The notes under the pieces are model-generated. The model worked only from the letters and a program-made list of their open reading frames with translations, was not told where the DNA came from and ran no database searches. A stretch of 64,000 nt of DNA from Streptomyces sp. SLBN-31 (GTDB lineage Bacteria > Actinomycetota > Actinomycetes > Streptomycetales > Streptomycetaceae). The stretch covers positions 248,001 to 312,000 of the forward strand of contig NZ_VFNC01000002.1 in the NCBI RefSeq assembly GCF_006715395.1, in the 5' to 3' direction. Shown here piece after piece: positions 1-8,731 of the stretch. The first letter of the stretch is position 1; every line of letters begins with the position of its first letter. The position numbers and the translations under genes were made by a program.

Positions 1-42
1 TCTGCCGGGCGTCGTCCCCGAACTGGTTTTGTTTCCGCCACC

Positions 43-462
43 ATGCTGGTCGGGGCGGTGTTGTGCGCGACCGCCGCGTGTGGCTCCGGTGACCTGAAGA
101 ACGCCACCGCGCCCAGTACGACTTCGTGGCAGGAGCCCGAGTCGTACGACTACACGCTGACCTCGGCCACCCAGGTCCTGGCGGGAACCTTCCGGGTGAA
201 GGTCCGCGACGGCAAGGTGGTGCAGGCGGTGGGGCTCGACAAGGACAGTCGGCGACAGGCACACGATCTGCTCGGCGAAGTCCCCACGGTCGGGGATCTG
301 TTGAAGAGGCTGGCCAAGGCCCGCAGTGACGAAGCGGACACCGCGGAAGCCGAGTACGCGGCCGACGGGCAGCCCTTGCGCATCACCTTGGACTGGGACA
401 AGAACGCGATAGACGACGAGGCTCTGTACGTGATCAGCTCCTTCAGGACGACGGCGCCTTAA
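43..462 (+). CDS. Putative secreted lipoprotein (DUF6174-like)
   Basis: A 139-residue protein starting at ATG 43 with a hydrophobic stretch followed by a lipobox-like LCATAAC, so Cys13 would be lipidated. The remaining ~125 residues are soluble and charged, with no motif I can assign to an activity. The reading frame is open upstream to the window edge and encodes an Arg-rich stretch (RRPR) that would suit a signal-peptide n-region. The true start may therefore lie before base 1 and this may be a partial gene. It is followed 15 nt later by a second lipoprotein gene, probably in one operon. The family suggestion is from general resemblance only. Confidence 0.7.
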   Translation: MLVGAVLCATAACGSGDLKNATAPSTTSWQEPESYDYTLTSATQVLAGTFRVKVRDGKVVQAVGLDKDSRRQAHDLLGEVPTVGDLLKRLAKARSDEADTAEAEYAADGQPLRITLDWDKNAIDDEALYVISSFRTTAP

Positions 463-477
463 TGGAGGTCATCTCAA

Positions 478-1008
478 GTGTTACCCGCACGGATACCTGC
501 CGGTGCCCCCGCGGTTCTGGTGATTCTTGCCCTGTCGGGCTGCTCTTCCCACTGGGGCTGCACCGACACGACTGCGGAACGCGGTGAGGCCGGTGTCAGA
601 GTAGAGGTCGAGGACACGTCAGGGCGACCTCTCGGCGTCACCGCCGAGGTCGTCGGCTGGCGCCTCGAGCCCCACCCGCAGGTGCCCGCCGAAGGCGACA
701 AGGTCCACTTCCGTTACCGCTTCGACGGCGCCGACGAGACATCCGGCCCCGGCGTCGACGCATGCGCAGTAGACAGTGAGCGCGTGGCGCTGGGGTGTCA
801 GACGATCTATGCGTCCGGAGGGTGGGCCGAGCCGGACGGTGCCCTCACGGGCGATGACTGGCTTACCGTCGAACACCCCGAGCAGGTAACCGAAGTGCTC
901 TTGATCCCCAATGACCAGTCCCACGACCGACGAACCTGTGACCAGGACATCAAGGACGGTGGCGGAACGCATCCTCCGAAAGCCGCCGACAGGGGGGACC
1001 AGCTGTAA
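478..1008 (+). CDS. Putative lipoprotein
   Basis: A 176-residue protein with a GTG start preceded by GGAGGT at 464-469. The N-terminus has a hydrophobic segment and lipobox ALSGC at about residue 21, so it is likely exported and lipid-anchored. The mature part contains several Cys (after SHWGC, DAC, GC, TC), which could form disulfides, and looks like a small beta-rich extracellular domain. Function unknown. It lies directly downstream of another lipoprotein gene and ends 10 nt before the convergent gene at 1019-1808. Confidence 0.75.
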   Translation: MLPARIPAGAPAVLVILALSGCSSHWGCTDTTAERGEAGVRVEVEDTSGRPLGVTAEVVGWRLEPHPQVPAEGDKVHFRYRFDGADETSGPGVDACAVDSERVALGCQTIYASGGWAEPDGALTGDDWLTVEHPEQVTEVLLIPNDQSHDRRTCDQDIKDGGGTHPPKAADRGDQL

Positions 1009-1018
1009 GGAGGTCAAG

Positions 1019-1808
1019 TCAGCGCCGCTCGGCGAGCGCCGCCTCGAGGGCGGCGATGTGCTGGGCCTCGGCCTCCTTGCGTACAGCGGCGAAACGGCGG
1101 TCGACGATGAGTACCGGAAGGCACCAGAGGAAGCCCCACGCGCTGACGGAGCTGATGACTCCGCTCTGGCGCAGGATCGTGTTGGTCAGGAAACACAGGA
1201 TGCCGCTGAGGGCCCAGGCAGCCGTGCGATGCCTGCCCAACAGGCGCACGGGGGCGTTCCACGGCCCGGACAGTGCCTTGAGTGTCGCCGCGCGTACGAC
1301 GGCGTCGCGGTCCTCGGTCTTCACGTCCCGGGTGGCGGCGTCGCCGCCCTGGCGGAGATCCTCGGCGAGGGCACGCGCCTGTGCCTGGGTGTCGCGGCCC
1401 ATGACCGTACGGGCGGCCGCCGCTCTCATCCTCAAATCGTCCCAGTAGCCTCGCCGGGCCCAGCGTTCGGCGGCGGCAAGCCGGTCGGCCTCGGCGGACC
1501 GCGGCGCCAGCTCGTGCGGCCCGTCCCGGGTACTCGAAGGAGTCCGCACGCAGGCACAGTTCGGCGTAGCCGGCCAGAAGTCCCAGGTGGTCCCTGTCGA
1601 GAGCAAGCCCCGCCTGGAAGGCTTCCTCCGCGAGGTCGTCGTGGTCGTCGTCGTCCTCGGCGGCGTGCCCAAGGGCCAACCAGCTGTAGAGATCAGGGTG
1701 GGGACCGAGCTCGTCCAGGCCCTCCTGCGCGGCGCGCCTCACGGCCGCGTTTCCGCCAGCCACGAACAGCTGCTCGCAGCTCCGCTGGTAATCGTCGATC
1801 GTCGTCAT
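1019..1808 (-). pseudogene. Frameshifted repeat/membrane protein
   Basis: Two minus-strand frames together form one protein of about 260 residues. The N-terminal half starts MTTIDDYQRS at 1808 and contains TPR-like helices (DLYSWLALGHAAED, AEEAFQAGLAL, YAELCLRADS). At about 1515-1535 the sense passes to another frame that continues HELAPRSAEADRLAAAERW. It ends with two hydrophobic segments (ALSGILCFL, AWGFLWCLPVL) and an Ala/Glu-rich helical tail. The shift corresponds to one extra base (or two missing) within a C/G-rich stretch (cccgggacgggcc on the minus strand). It may be a real mutation or a sequence error. Function unknown. Confidence 0.65.
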
Positions 1809-1961
1809 CCGGGCTCCCCCCAACCACTGCCGCCTGATTCTGACAGAACACACGTGCAGCCTGGATACGGGGGGCGGGTTGGGTGGTCAGGCTTGGAAAG
1901 GGAGAAGGTCCCTCAAGCCACGTCTTGACCCTCTCCCCGCGAGAGGGTCCAAGGTCGCGGC

Positions 1962-2736
1962 ATGAACAGCAACGATCTCGACGGACGTCGCGCCGTGGTG
2001 GCGGGCGGCAGCAGGGGAACCGGGCTGGCGACAGCACGCCGGCTCCGGGAGGGCGGGGCGGAGGTGGTCACCATCGCCCGTACGCCGCCGGAGACGACCG
2101 ACCCGCTCTTCGTTCAGGCCGACCTGAGCACCCCCCGGGGGGACCGCGTCGGCGGCTGCGGCAGTGGCCGAGCTCATCGGTGTGCCGGACGTCCTCGTGC
2201 ACGTCACAGGCGGCTCCCGCGCCCCGGCCGGCGGCTATGCGGCTCTGGAGGACGGGACGTGGGCGGAGGAACTTGCCCTCAACCTGTTCTCCGCAGTCCG
2301 GCTGGACCGCTCGCTGGTGCCCGGGATGACCTCCCGCGGGTTCGGTGCCGTAGTGCATGTGACCTCGATCCAGCGCCGGATGCCGCTGCACGACTCGACG
2401 CTGGCGTACGCCGCAGCCAAAAGCGCCCTGGCCACGTACAGCAAAGGCCTCGCCAATGAAGTGGCGCCCAGCGGTGTGCGGGTCAACTCGGTCGCTCCGG
2501 GCTTCATCCGCACCGACGGTGCCGAGCGACTCCTCGCACGCCGGATGAGCGAGGGCGGCATCACCCGCGAGACCGCCCTCGACGATCTGACGCAGGTTCT
2601 CGGCGGTATCCCGCTGGGGCGGCCCGCCGAGCCGGAAGAGGTGGCCGAGCTGATCGCCTTCCTGGTCTCGGACCGGGCGAGTGCGATCACCGGTGCCGAG
2701 CACATCATCGACGGCGGCACCGTCCGCACCCTCTGA
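1962..2736 (+). pseudogene. Frameshifted short-chain dehydrogenase/reductase
   Basis: The N-terminal part from ATG 1962 carries the SDR cofactor motif GGSRGTG (TGxxxGxG type). After a run of six C and six G (2131-2142) the coding sense moves to the frame containing VLVHVTGG, the catalytic Ser in VTSIQRR, the YAAAK active-site Tyr/Lys, and the C-terminal DGGTVRTL. The joined length, about 257 residues, is normal for a classical SDR. A one-base gain in the C6G6 tract explains the break. The downstream half has a GTG at 2164 but lacks the nucleotide-binding loop, so it would not work alone. Followed by an NTF2-like and a MerR gene in the same direction. Confidence 0.85.
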
Positions 2737-2768
2737 CCAGCAACCTCTTCACACCATGGGAGAAGACC

Positions 2769-3089
2769 ATGCAGGACGCTCAGGAGTTCGCCAAGGAGTA
2801 TTTCGTCGCGGCCATCGCCCCTGACCGCGAGCGGTACTTCGCGCTCTTCGACGACGATGTCGTCGTGCACGACGACGGCCATAGCCACCAAGGGCTCACA
2901 GCGGTACGCCGCTGGCGCGCCGAGGTACCGCCCGTACGCTACGACCTCCACGACGTCACCGGCACAGCAGCCGCCTGCACGGCCGTCGCGGAGGTGTCCG
3001 GCGACTTCCCCGGCAGCCCGGTCGCCCTGCGCTTCGCCTTCGAACGCAACACACAGGGGAAGATCACACTGCTGGACATCACACCCTGA
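2769..3089 (+). CDS. NTF2-like/SnoaL-like protein
   Basis: A 106-residue protein of the cystatin-like NTF2 fold. It has an N-terminal helix pair (FAKEYFVAAI, ERYFALF), an acidic DDDVVVHDDG turn with HQG typical of SnoaL-like proteins, and alternating beta strands to the end. Such proteins are small enzymes or ligand-binding domains. The start ATG 2769 has GGGAGAAG just upstream. It sits 32 nt after the SDR and 46 nt before the MerR gene, suggesting a three-gene unit in which this may be an accessory to the SDR or a stress-response protein. Substrate unknown. Confidence 0.75.
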   Translation: MQDAQEFAKEYFVAAIAPDRERYFALFDDDVVVHDDGHSHQGLTAVRRWRAEVPPVRYDLHDVTGTAAACTAVAEVSGDFPGSPVALRFAFERNTQGKITLLDITP

Positions 3090-3135
3090 TATCGAGGCCT
3101 CGGGAGGGCCGGACGTGGACGACGAGGAGGACGGC

Positions 3136-3978
3136 ATGGCGGAGCGATGGACCATCGGAGAGTTTTCCCGGATCACTCACCTGAGCATCCGCACCCTCCG
3201 CCGGTACCACGAACAGGAACTCCTCGTCCCCGCAGAGGTCGACCCCGCCACCGGCTACCGCTACTACACCCCCGCGCAGATCCGGCCCGCACTGACCATC
3301 AGGCGGCTGCGCGAACTCGACCTCCCGCTGGCAGACGTCCGGGAGTTCCTCCTGACCCGGTCCGGAGGAACGGACGAAGAAAGCCATGCGGCACAGCAGA
3401 TCGTCGCCGCCCATCTCCGCCGGCTCGAAGACCGACTCGGCCAGACCCAGCGAGCGGTCGAGGCGCTACGGGAACTCCTGGACCCACAGGCAGAGCGAAC
3501 CGTGAGCCTCGAGGTCCTTCCGCCGCAACGTGTCCTTGCGGTGACTCTCGACATCCCGCCCGGAACCGACCTGAGCTGGTACGACACCGCCATGAACGAC
3601 CTGGACGCAGCCGTCGGCGACCGCCCGGTGCTGCCTCCTGGCGGCCGCTACCAGCACACCCTCTTCACCGACGGGCACGGCCGCGCCACCGTCTATCTCC
3701 CCGCCGAAGCACCCCTGCCACCGGAAGCGCCGTCCACTGTGAAGGTGCTCCGACTCCCCCAGCGGACCGCGGCCGTTGCCACCCACCGCGGCCCGCACGA
3801 CGACATCGACCTCACCTACAGCGCCCTGGGCGCCTTTGCCTCGCGCAACGGCCTGCGAGCCCAGGACCTCGTCGAGGAGATCTACCTCGTCGGACCGCGA
3901 GACACCGACCAACCCGACCGCTGGAGAACCCTCGTGGCATGGCTCATCGACCCCGGCAGCGGCGGATCGACGACCTGA
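3136..3978 (+). CDS. MerR-family regulator with GyrI-like effector domain
   Basis: A 280-residue transcription regulator. The N-terminus has the MerR winged helix: WTIGEFSRITHLSIRTLRRY, then GYRYYTPAQ and a leucine-rich dimerisation helix. The C-terminal ~150 residues resemble the GyrI-like/BmrR effector-binding domain (beta-rich, ending IYLVGP and WRTLVAWLI). Such proteins usually bind small hydrophobic ligands and activate an adjacent gene. ATG 3136 was chosen because the MerR fold begins there and GAGGAGGA lies at 3124-3131. The frame is open further upstream but that extension is not MerR-like. Likely controls the SDR/NTF2 genes just upstream or itself. Confidence 0.85.
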   Translation: MAERWTIGEFSRITHLSIRTLRRYHEQELLVPAEVDPATGYRYYTPAQIRPALTIRRLRELDLPLADVREFLLTRSGGTDEESHAAQQIVAAHLRRLEDRLGQTQRAVEALRELLDPQAERTVSLEVLPPQRVLAVTLDIPPGTDLSWYDTAMNDLDAAVGDRPVLPPGGRYQHTLFTDGHGRATVYLPAEAPLPPEAPSTVKVLRLPQRTAAVATHRGPHDDIDLTYSALGAFASRNGLRAQDLVEEIYLVGPRDTDQPDRWRTLVAWLIDPGSGGSTT

Positions 3979-4021
3979 CAGGGGCGGCACCCACTCGGTC
4001 GCCCAGTCCGACAGAACAGCG

Positions 4022-4056
4022 CGAGCCCCATCCCGGTGACGGCGGGATGAGGCTCG
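4022..4056. terminator. Hairpin after the MerR gene
   Basis: Inverted repeat with arms 4022-4035 and 4043-4056 (13 of 14 pairs) and a 7-nt loop, 43 nt after the MerR stop. No U-tract, which is common for Streptomyces terminators. A second short hairpin lies at 4094-4110 (ccccgc, 5-nt loop, gcgggg). Confidence 0.55.
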
Positions 4057-4200
4057 TACAGTGGAGCGCCGGGCAGGCCTTGCACCTGCATTTCCCCGCA
4101 GGAAGCGGGGCGTCTTTCCTTGGACCACCAACGCGCGCCCGAAGGCCCGGAGTTGGGCGCTCGGTTCGAGATCAAGCATAGCGTGCTCACGGGGTGTTGA

Positions 4201-5112
4201 ATGCCCTCCATGAATCCCAGTGGACGCGCGGCGAGCCGTACGGCGGTGCTGGTCTGTCAGGGGCGGGCGGTCGCGGACGGGAGGGCTGCCGTGGGGCAGT
4301 TCTCCGATCCCGTGGCGGTACGGCTGCTGCGCGACGCGGAGCGTACGACCGTGGACCAAGTGCGCGCGGGCACACCGCCACAGGGCTGGCAGGCGCGCGT
4401 GACGTACGAGAGTGTGCGGGCGTGTGCGGAGGTCGTCGTCCCCCGTACGGTCGCGATCGACGACGCTCTGCGCGCCCGCGTGACCGGCCAACTGGTGATC
4501 CTCGGCGCGGGTTTGGACACCAGGGCGTGGCGGCTGGCGGAGCTCGCGCGCACGGATGTGTGGGAGGTCGACCATCCGGCCTCACAACACGACAAACGCG
4601 CCCGCCTGACGCAGCGCGGGCCGGAGGAGTACCCGCACCCCGACAGCGAACTGCGGGCCGTCGCGCGCGCCGTGCGGTTCACGCCGGTCGATTTCGCCGT
4701 CGTCGACCTGGGCGCGGCACTGGACGCCGCCGGCCACGATCCGACCGCGCCGACGACCTGGCTGTGGGAGGGCGTGGTTCCGTACCTCACACGCGAGCAC
4801 GTACGCGCCACCGTGGCCGCACTCGCCACCCGGTCGGCCTCGGGCAGCACACTCATCGTCAACTACCAGGCCCCGTCGGTGAAGGCGGCCGCGGGGAGGC
4901 TGCTGACACGCGTGCTCGGCAGTTCCCTCACCTCGGGCGAGCCGTGGCTGTCGCTGTGGAGGCCGGAGCGGATGGCGGCACTGCTCGCCGAGCACGACCT
5001 CCGAGTGGTTACGGACGACCCCCTCCTCGCCTTCGCGCAGCGTCTCGGCGGCCCGGCACGGGGACGGTCATCGTTGAGGTCGGGGCGGGTGGCGGTGGCG
5101 GAGCGCGGCTGA
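4201..5112 (+). CDS. SAM-dependent methyltransferase, TIGR00027/LCMT-like
   Basis: A 303-residue class I methyltransferase of the PPM/leucine-carboxyl-methyltransferase type common in actinomycetes. Seen motifs: SRTAVLVCQGRA near the N-terminus, the SAM-binding LVILGAGLDTRAWRL, WEVDHPASQHDK as the acidic motif, and LWEGVVPYLT followed by a helical cap. Substrate is unknown; characterised relatives methylate carboxylates or phenols. ATG 4201 or the ATG at 4210 could be the start. It is convergent with the oxygenase operon that ends at 5175. Confidence 0.85.
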   Translation: MPSMNPSGRAASRTAVLVCQGRAVADGRAAVGQFSDPVAVRLLRDAERTTVDQVRAGTPPQGWQARVTYESVRACAEVVVPRTVAIDDALRARVTGQLVILGAGLDTRAWRLAELARTDVWEVDHPASQHDKRARLTQRGPEEYPHPDSELRAVARAVRFTPVDFAVVDLGAALDAAGHDPTAPTTWLWEGVVPYLTREHVRATVAALATRSASGSTLIVNYQAPSVKAAAGRLLTRVLGSSLTSGEPWLSLWRPERMAALLAEHDLRVVTDDPLLAFAQRLGGPARGRSSLRSGRVAVAERG

Positions 5113-5174
5113 GTGCAGGGCCGGACGACGTACACGTACAGGATTGCGGCACGACCCGGTCCGCGGCCGACCTG

Positions 5175-5792
5175 TCAGCCGTTCCAGAACCAGGTGACCA
5201 CCGTCAGGCGGGGACCGACCCGTACCGGTGGCACTTCATGCACGAGGTCGGCGGGGAAGGCGATCACGGATCCGGGAGGGAAGGAGATCTTCTTACGGCA
5301 GGTCTGCCAGGTGGTGGTCGGTGACGTGTCGAAGAAGGTCAGGTTGCCGTGTGCTGCCGTCGCCTCTGTCCTTTCATGGGCAGGGCCATTGTCCCGGACT
5401 GCGGCTGCCTGCGCGACGTGCAGGACCGCTGTCACCCTTCGCCCCACGGGCCGACGAGCCTGTGTCTCGGAGACGTCGGCGTGTGGCACGAAGCGGTCGC
5501 CCCGCTCGTACCGGAGGAACTGCGGTGCCTCGCAGCCACTCAACCGCAGGCCGAACCGCTCCTCGAGCCTGTCGTGCAGGCCTTGGAAGCAGAGTCGGAC
5601 GTTTTCCGACAGGGCCTGCGGCACCTGAACCCTGCTGGTCCGCCGGATATGCGGATCGACCCGGAGGCCTGTGGGCGCGCGGACGTCGGCCGGACGCCCA
5701 TCGGCGGCCTGCATGCTGTGGGTCAGGGCGTCGAGGAGCGGCGGGGCGAGTACGGACTCCCAGACGACGACATCACGGATCGGCGAAGGCAT
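5175..5792 (-). CDS. 2-oxoglutarate/Fe(II)-dependent oxygenase, prolyl-4-hydroxylase type
   Basis: A 205-residue protein starting MPSPIRDVVV at 5792. The C-terminal double-stranded beta-helix has the iron ligands HxD in FVPHADVSE and the distal His in LVHEVPPV, followed by an Arg (PRLTVVTWFW) able to bind 2-oxoglutarate. This is the P4Hc arrangement, so hydroxylation of a peptide or amino-acid-like substrate is likely. A longer open frame begins at 6254 but overlaps the upstream gene and is not protein-like. The start overlaps the end of the glycosyltransferase-like gene by 20 nt, suggesting translational coupling. The segment between the HxD and distal His is unusually Ala/His-rich. Confidence 0.85.
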   Translation of the reverse strand: MPSPIRDVVVWESVLAPPLLDALTHSMQAADGRPADVRAPTGLRVDPHIRRTSRVQVPQALSENVRLCFQGLHDRLEERFGLRLSGCEAPQFLRYERGDRFVPHADVSETQARRPVGRRVTAVLHVAQAAAVRDNGPAHERTEATAAHGNLTFFDTSPTTTWQTCRKKISFPPGSVIAFPADLVHEVPPVRVGPRLTVVTWFWNG

Positions 5793-6531
5793 CCTTGTCC
5801 TCAGTCCTGGCCGCCGCACGGCCGAGTACGCGCAGTTCATGTTCGACGGCCGGGGTGATGCCGGACCAACTCCAGAAGACCCGCGTCCATGTCTCGTCGT
5901 AGGTCGAGCTCGGGTGCACAGTCCATGCGAAGGCGTCGCGGTGGCGCTCATGCGCGTAGGCGCCCATCGCATTGAATTCGGAGAAGCCCAGAGGCGGCTG
6001 GGCCATGATGTACTCCGCCAGCTCCACGCCGTGTCGGCGCACAGCGTGCTCGCGCAGGTCCGGGTAGATCCACCGTGGGTACACCAGTGGCTGGCGGCGC
6101 ATGTAGTCGCAGGTGACCGGCCGGCCCAGGAAGCGTTCGGTGGCCGCTTGCCATGGGGCGCCACGGCGGAAGTGCTCGCCGGGGGTGTACAGGAGTCGCG
6201 GGCGTCCCGCATCGTCGACCAGGTCGGCAGGGGTGAGGGGGCGGCGCACGACACAATCCGAGTCGAGGTGGGCGATGAAGTCCGCGTCCGTGAAGGTGTC
6301 GGCCAGTGTTTTGGTCACTTGCTGGCCCAGATAGTCGTCGGCGTAGTCGGAGCACAGGACGATGCGGTCGGCCTCGATGCCGTATCGGGCAAGCCTGTGC
6401 TCGCACCTGCGCGGGACCACCACGACGACGTCACGGAAGCCGGTGCACCAGCGGCGTACACCCGCCAGGCAATGCCGCAGCCAGGCGAAGTCCTTGGCAT
6501 GGCTGCGGATCACGATGTCGACGCTGCCCAT
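5773..6531 (-). CDS. DUF6492/GT-A-like glycosyltransferase-fold protein
   Basis: A 252-residue protein. It starts with a nucleotide-sugar-binding-like strand (VDIVIRSHAKDF) and contains LDSDCVV, a DxD motif that in GT-A enzymes binds Mn and the nucleotide sugar, at about residues 90-96. It resembles the DUF6492 group of glycosyltransferase-like proteins; donor and acceptor are unknown. It is the middle gene of a three-gene operon, starting 6 nt after the acetyltransferase-like gene and overlapping the oxygenase. Confidence 0.7.
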   Translation of the reverse strand: MGSVDIVIRSHAKDFAWLRHCLAGVRRWCTGFRDVVVVVPRRCEHRLARYGIEADRIVLCSDYADDYLGQQVTKTLADTFTDADFIAHLDSDCVVRRPLTPADLVDDAGRPRLLYTPGEHFRRGAPWQAATERFLGRPVTCDYMRRQPLVYPRWIYPDLREHAVRRHGVELAEYIMAQPPLGFSEFNAMGAYAHERHRDAFAWTVHPSSTYDETWTRVFWSWSGITPAVEHELRVLGRAAARTEDKDAFADP

Positions 6532-6537
6532 GGAACG

Positions 6538-7266
6538 CTACCGCTCCACGGCGGGAGGCCCGCCGGGCGGCAGGCACGCCGCGACCATGCCGGGGCCGGT
6601 GTTCGCGATGATCTCGCCGGCGGTGAGCTGCTCGTCCCAGGAGGGTCCGAGTGCCTGGGCGACTCCGAGAAGGTACAGAGCGGCAGCCGCGTAGGCGTCC
6701 CCCTTCAGGACGCCACCGGTCAGAAGGTCGTCGACGTCGACCCCCTCGAGGCCGAGGGCCCGCCGGTGCTCAGCGATCGGGGCGTCGTGCAGCCAATACC
6801 GGGAGTGCTCGGTGAGGACCAGGCTGTCGCTCCGCTCGAATCCCGCACGAGCGACCAGCCACTCGCCGAATACGGCCCCCTCCCGAACGGTCAGATGGAC
6901 GCGTTCGACTCCACGCTCGGCCAGGCCATCGAGCAGTGTCGCGTGCACGGCAGACAGGAGACCGATCTCGGTGCTCTCCTCCGCGACGGCCAGGACACTG
7001 GTGAGCCCGGCGGTTCCTTCAGCCCGGGGAACGGCGATCTCCATCGCCGAGATGGTGCGGGCCCCGATGCCCCAGGGCGGCCACGGGCGAGTTCGCTGAG
7101 CCACGGCGACGAGTGCGGACCCTTCGTCCAGGGCCGGACGGATCAGCTCGTCGAAGAGCCGAGACCGCCCGATCCGGCGCAGGAACGCGCGCGCCGGGAC
7201 TTCAAACGAAGGGTCGACTCCACTGATGCAGTCGAGCTCGAACTCCTCCAGGCGATTCGTCGTCAT
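6538..7266 (-). CDS. Acetyltransferase-like protein, first gene of the oxygenase operon
   Basis: A 242-residue protein beginning MTTNRLEEFELD. The start at 7266 is chosen because GGAGGG lies 7 nt upstream. Residues ~90-170 look like a GNAT core (LTSVLAVAEES, VHLTVREG, VARAGFERSDSLVL), but I do not see a clear acetyl-CoA P-loop of the R/QxxGxG/A type, so activity is uncertain. The C-terminus is helical. It heads an operon with the DUF6492-like and 2OG oxygenase genes. Together they look like a small modification pathway of unknown substrate. Confidence 0.55.
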   Translation of the reverse strand: MTTNRLEEFELDCISGVDPSFEVPARAFLRRIGRSRLFDELIRPALDEGSALVAVAQRTRPWPPWGIGARTISAMEIAVPRAEGTAGLTSVLAVAEESTEIGLLSAVHATLLDGLAERGVERVHLTVREGAVFGEWLVARAGFERSDSLVLTEHSRYWLHDAPIAEHRRALGLEGVDVDDLLTGGVLKGDAYAAAALYLLGVAQALGPSWDEQLTAGEIIANTGPGMVAACLPPGGPPAVER

Positions 7267-7586
7267 GCGTGAGCCCTCCATCGCTGCGTACGGCGGTCAG
7301 AGTGCCTGCCGAGGGATGTACCGACGCTTCCCGTCCCTCGGGTGTTCCGTCTCTTCTTTCGGCGCATATACGCACAACGGCCTACGCGGGGCGGTGGCGG
7401 TCTCCTCGGCAGGCGGGGCCGGCTGGAGCGCAACCCGAGCTGCGGTTCGCCGGCATCCGAGAGGCGGTCACACACTCCTCGTGGACCCCGCCACGCGTGA
7501 TCATCTTCGGCCTGCGCGCAGGAGCACGGTCGAGCCTCCGAATCCGTACCACTGCGGGATCACCGCGGCAATGCGACAGTGAAACC

Positions 7587-8255
7587 ATGAGCCGTCACCG
7601 ACGCCCGCGGCGGAAGGCCCCGTGGATAGTGGGCGGTGCCGCCGTTCTGGTTATCGGCGGCACCGGAACGTGGCTGCTGCTGGAATCGGGCGGGAACGGG
7701 AACGCCCCCGAATCAGCGGCGACGGCTCCGAGCGTGTCTCCATCAAGAGCGGGACCGACGGAGACACCCGAGCAGTCGCGCACCCCCACCTCGGCGCCTT
7801 CGACACCGTCGGCGACACCCAGACCGACCGCGAGCACCACATCCCACTCTCCCGAACCGGTGCCTTCCACGGACCGCCGGCCGGCCCACCCGACGGCGGT
7901 CGTCCCGCATACCACCCAGCCACCGTCGCCGACAGGCACGTCCCCTACGCCCACACGCGCTCAGCCGACGACGCGTCCCTCCGAGACCACGACGCGACCG
8001 ACGTCGACCGCCTCGGCTCCACGCCCCAGCCCGTCGACGTCAACGCCTCCCCCGGAAAGCAGTGGGCCGGTCACCACCACCTGGTACACGTCCCCTGCCG
8101 CTGTCGCCGCCGCACAGCGCATGGCCCTGGCCCAGATCGTCGGCGACCCCGCATGCTCCCTGGCCGCGGTAGGTTCGCCCGACCCCAGCCTCGTACCCCC
8201 CGTGAGCCGTATCGGTATCGGCAACGCGGGGAACTACTGGTGCCTGATCTGGTGA
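7587..8255 (+). CDS. Membrane-anchored protein with Ser/Thr/Pro linker
   Basis: A 222-residue protein. Basic N-terminus (RHRRPRRKAP), one transmembrane segment (VGGAAVLVIGGTGTWLLL), then about 120 residues dominated by Thr, Ser and Pro, a typical extracellular cell-wall-spanning linker. The last ~50 residues form a small domain with two Cys (PACSLAAVG, YWCLIW). The start at ATG 7587 is where the basic n-region begins; an open frame extends upstream but is not protein-like. Function unknown. It converges on the small secreted protein gene across a strong hairpin. Confidence 0.7.
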   Translation: MSRHRRPRRKAPWIVGGAAVLVIGGTGTWLLLESGGNGNAPESAATAPSVSPSRAGPTETPEQSRTPTSAPSTPSATPRPTASTTSHSPEPVPSTDRRPAHPTAVVPHTTQPPSPTGTSPTPTRAQPTTRPSETTTRPTSTASAPRPSPSTSTPPPESSGPVTTTWYTSPAAVAAAQRMALAQIVGDPACSLAAVGSPDPSLVPPVSRIGIGNAGNYWCLIW

Positions 8256-8272
8256 AGCCGCCCGCCTCCATG

Positions 8273-8304
8273 CGCGGGCCCGTCAGGGTGCTGACGGGCC
8301 CGCG
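8273..8304. terminator. Bidirectional terminator hairpin
   Basis: Perfect 13-bp inverted repeat (8273-8285 with 8292-8304, 6-nt loop) between two convergent genes whose stops lie 17 and 12 nt away. No clear U-tract on either side. Confidence 0.8.
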
Positions 8305-8316
8305 GGTGCAGCGAAG

Positions 8317-8703
8317 TCAGGCGTACAACCGCACCGAGTTCGTGGGAGTGAGGTCTATCCACAGCCCCGTGGAGCAGTTGTTGCCGATGTCCCAGGCAAC
8401 GCTGCCCGTGGCGTTGTATCCGGTCCATCCCTGCACCCGCGCGCCGCCGGTCTGGCAGTTCACCACGGTGTACTCGCCGACGAGGTTCTGCACGTTGTAC
8501 GTGCCGTAGTAGTAGAGGTTGTAGACCTTCGGGTGGTTGGAACTGCCGTCCCAGATATCGCCCTTGTAGATGCAGACATAGCCCGAATTGCAGGCGACGG
8601 TCTGCACGGAATGCGCGGACGCGGACGCGGGCACCGCCGCTGCGAGGGCCACGGGCGCGGTCAGCCCGAGACAGGCCAGCAGTGCGAGAAGTATGCGACG
8701 CAT
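8317..8703 (-). CDS. Small secreted Cys protein, I36 inhibitor-like
   Basis: A 128-residue protein with a clean signal peptide (MRRILLALLACLGL to ASASA, cleavage near residue 30). The mature ~98 residues start with CNSGYVCIYKG, the pattern seen in Streptomyces peptidase-inhibitor family I36-like proteins. They have Tyr/Asn/Gly-rich beta strands and four Cys in total, consistent with two disulfides. AGGAG lies 7 nt before the ATG. Family assignment is tentative; it may bind a protease or act as a structural secreted protein. Confidence 0.7.
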   Translation of the reverse strand: MRRILLALLACLGLTAPVALAAAVPASASAHSVQTVACNSGYVCIYKGDIWDGSSNHPKVYNLYYYGTYNVQNLVGEYTVVNCQTGGARVQGWTGYNATGSVAWDIGNNCSTGLWIDLTPTNSVRLYA

Positions 8704-8731
8704 GCGAAGTCTCCTGACGAAGTGAGGTTCA

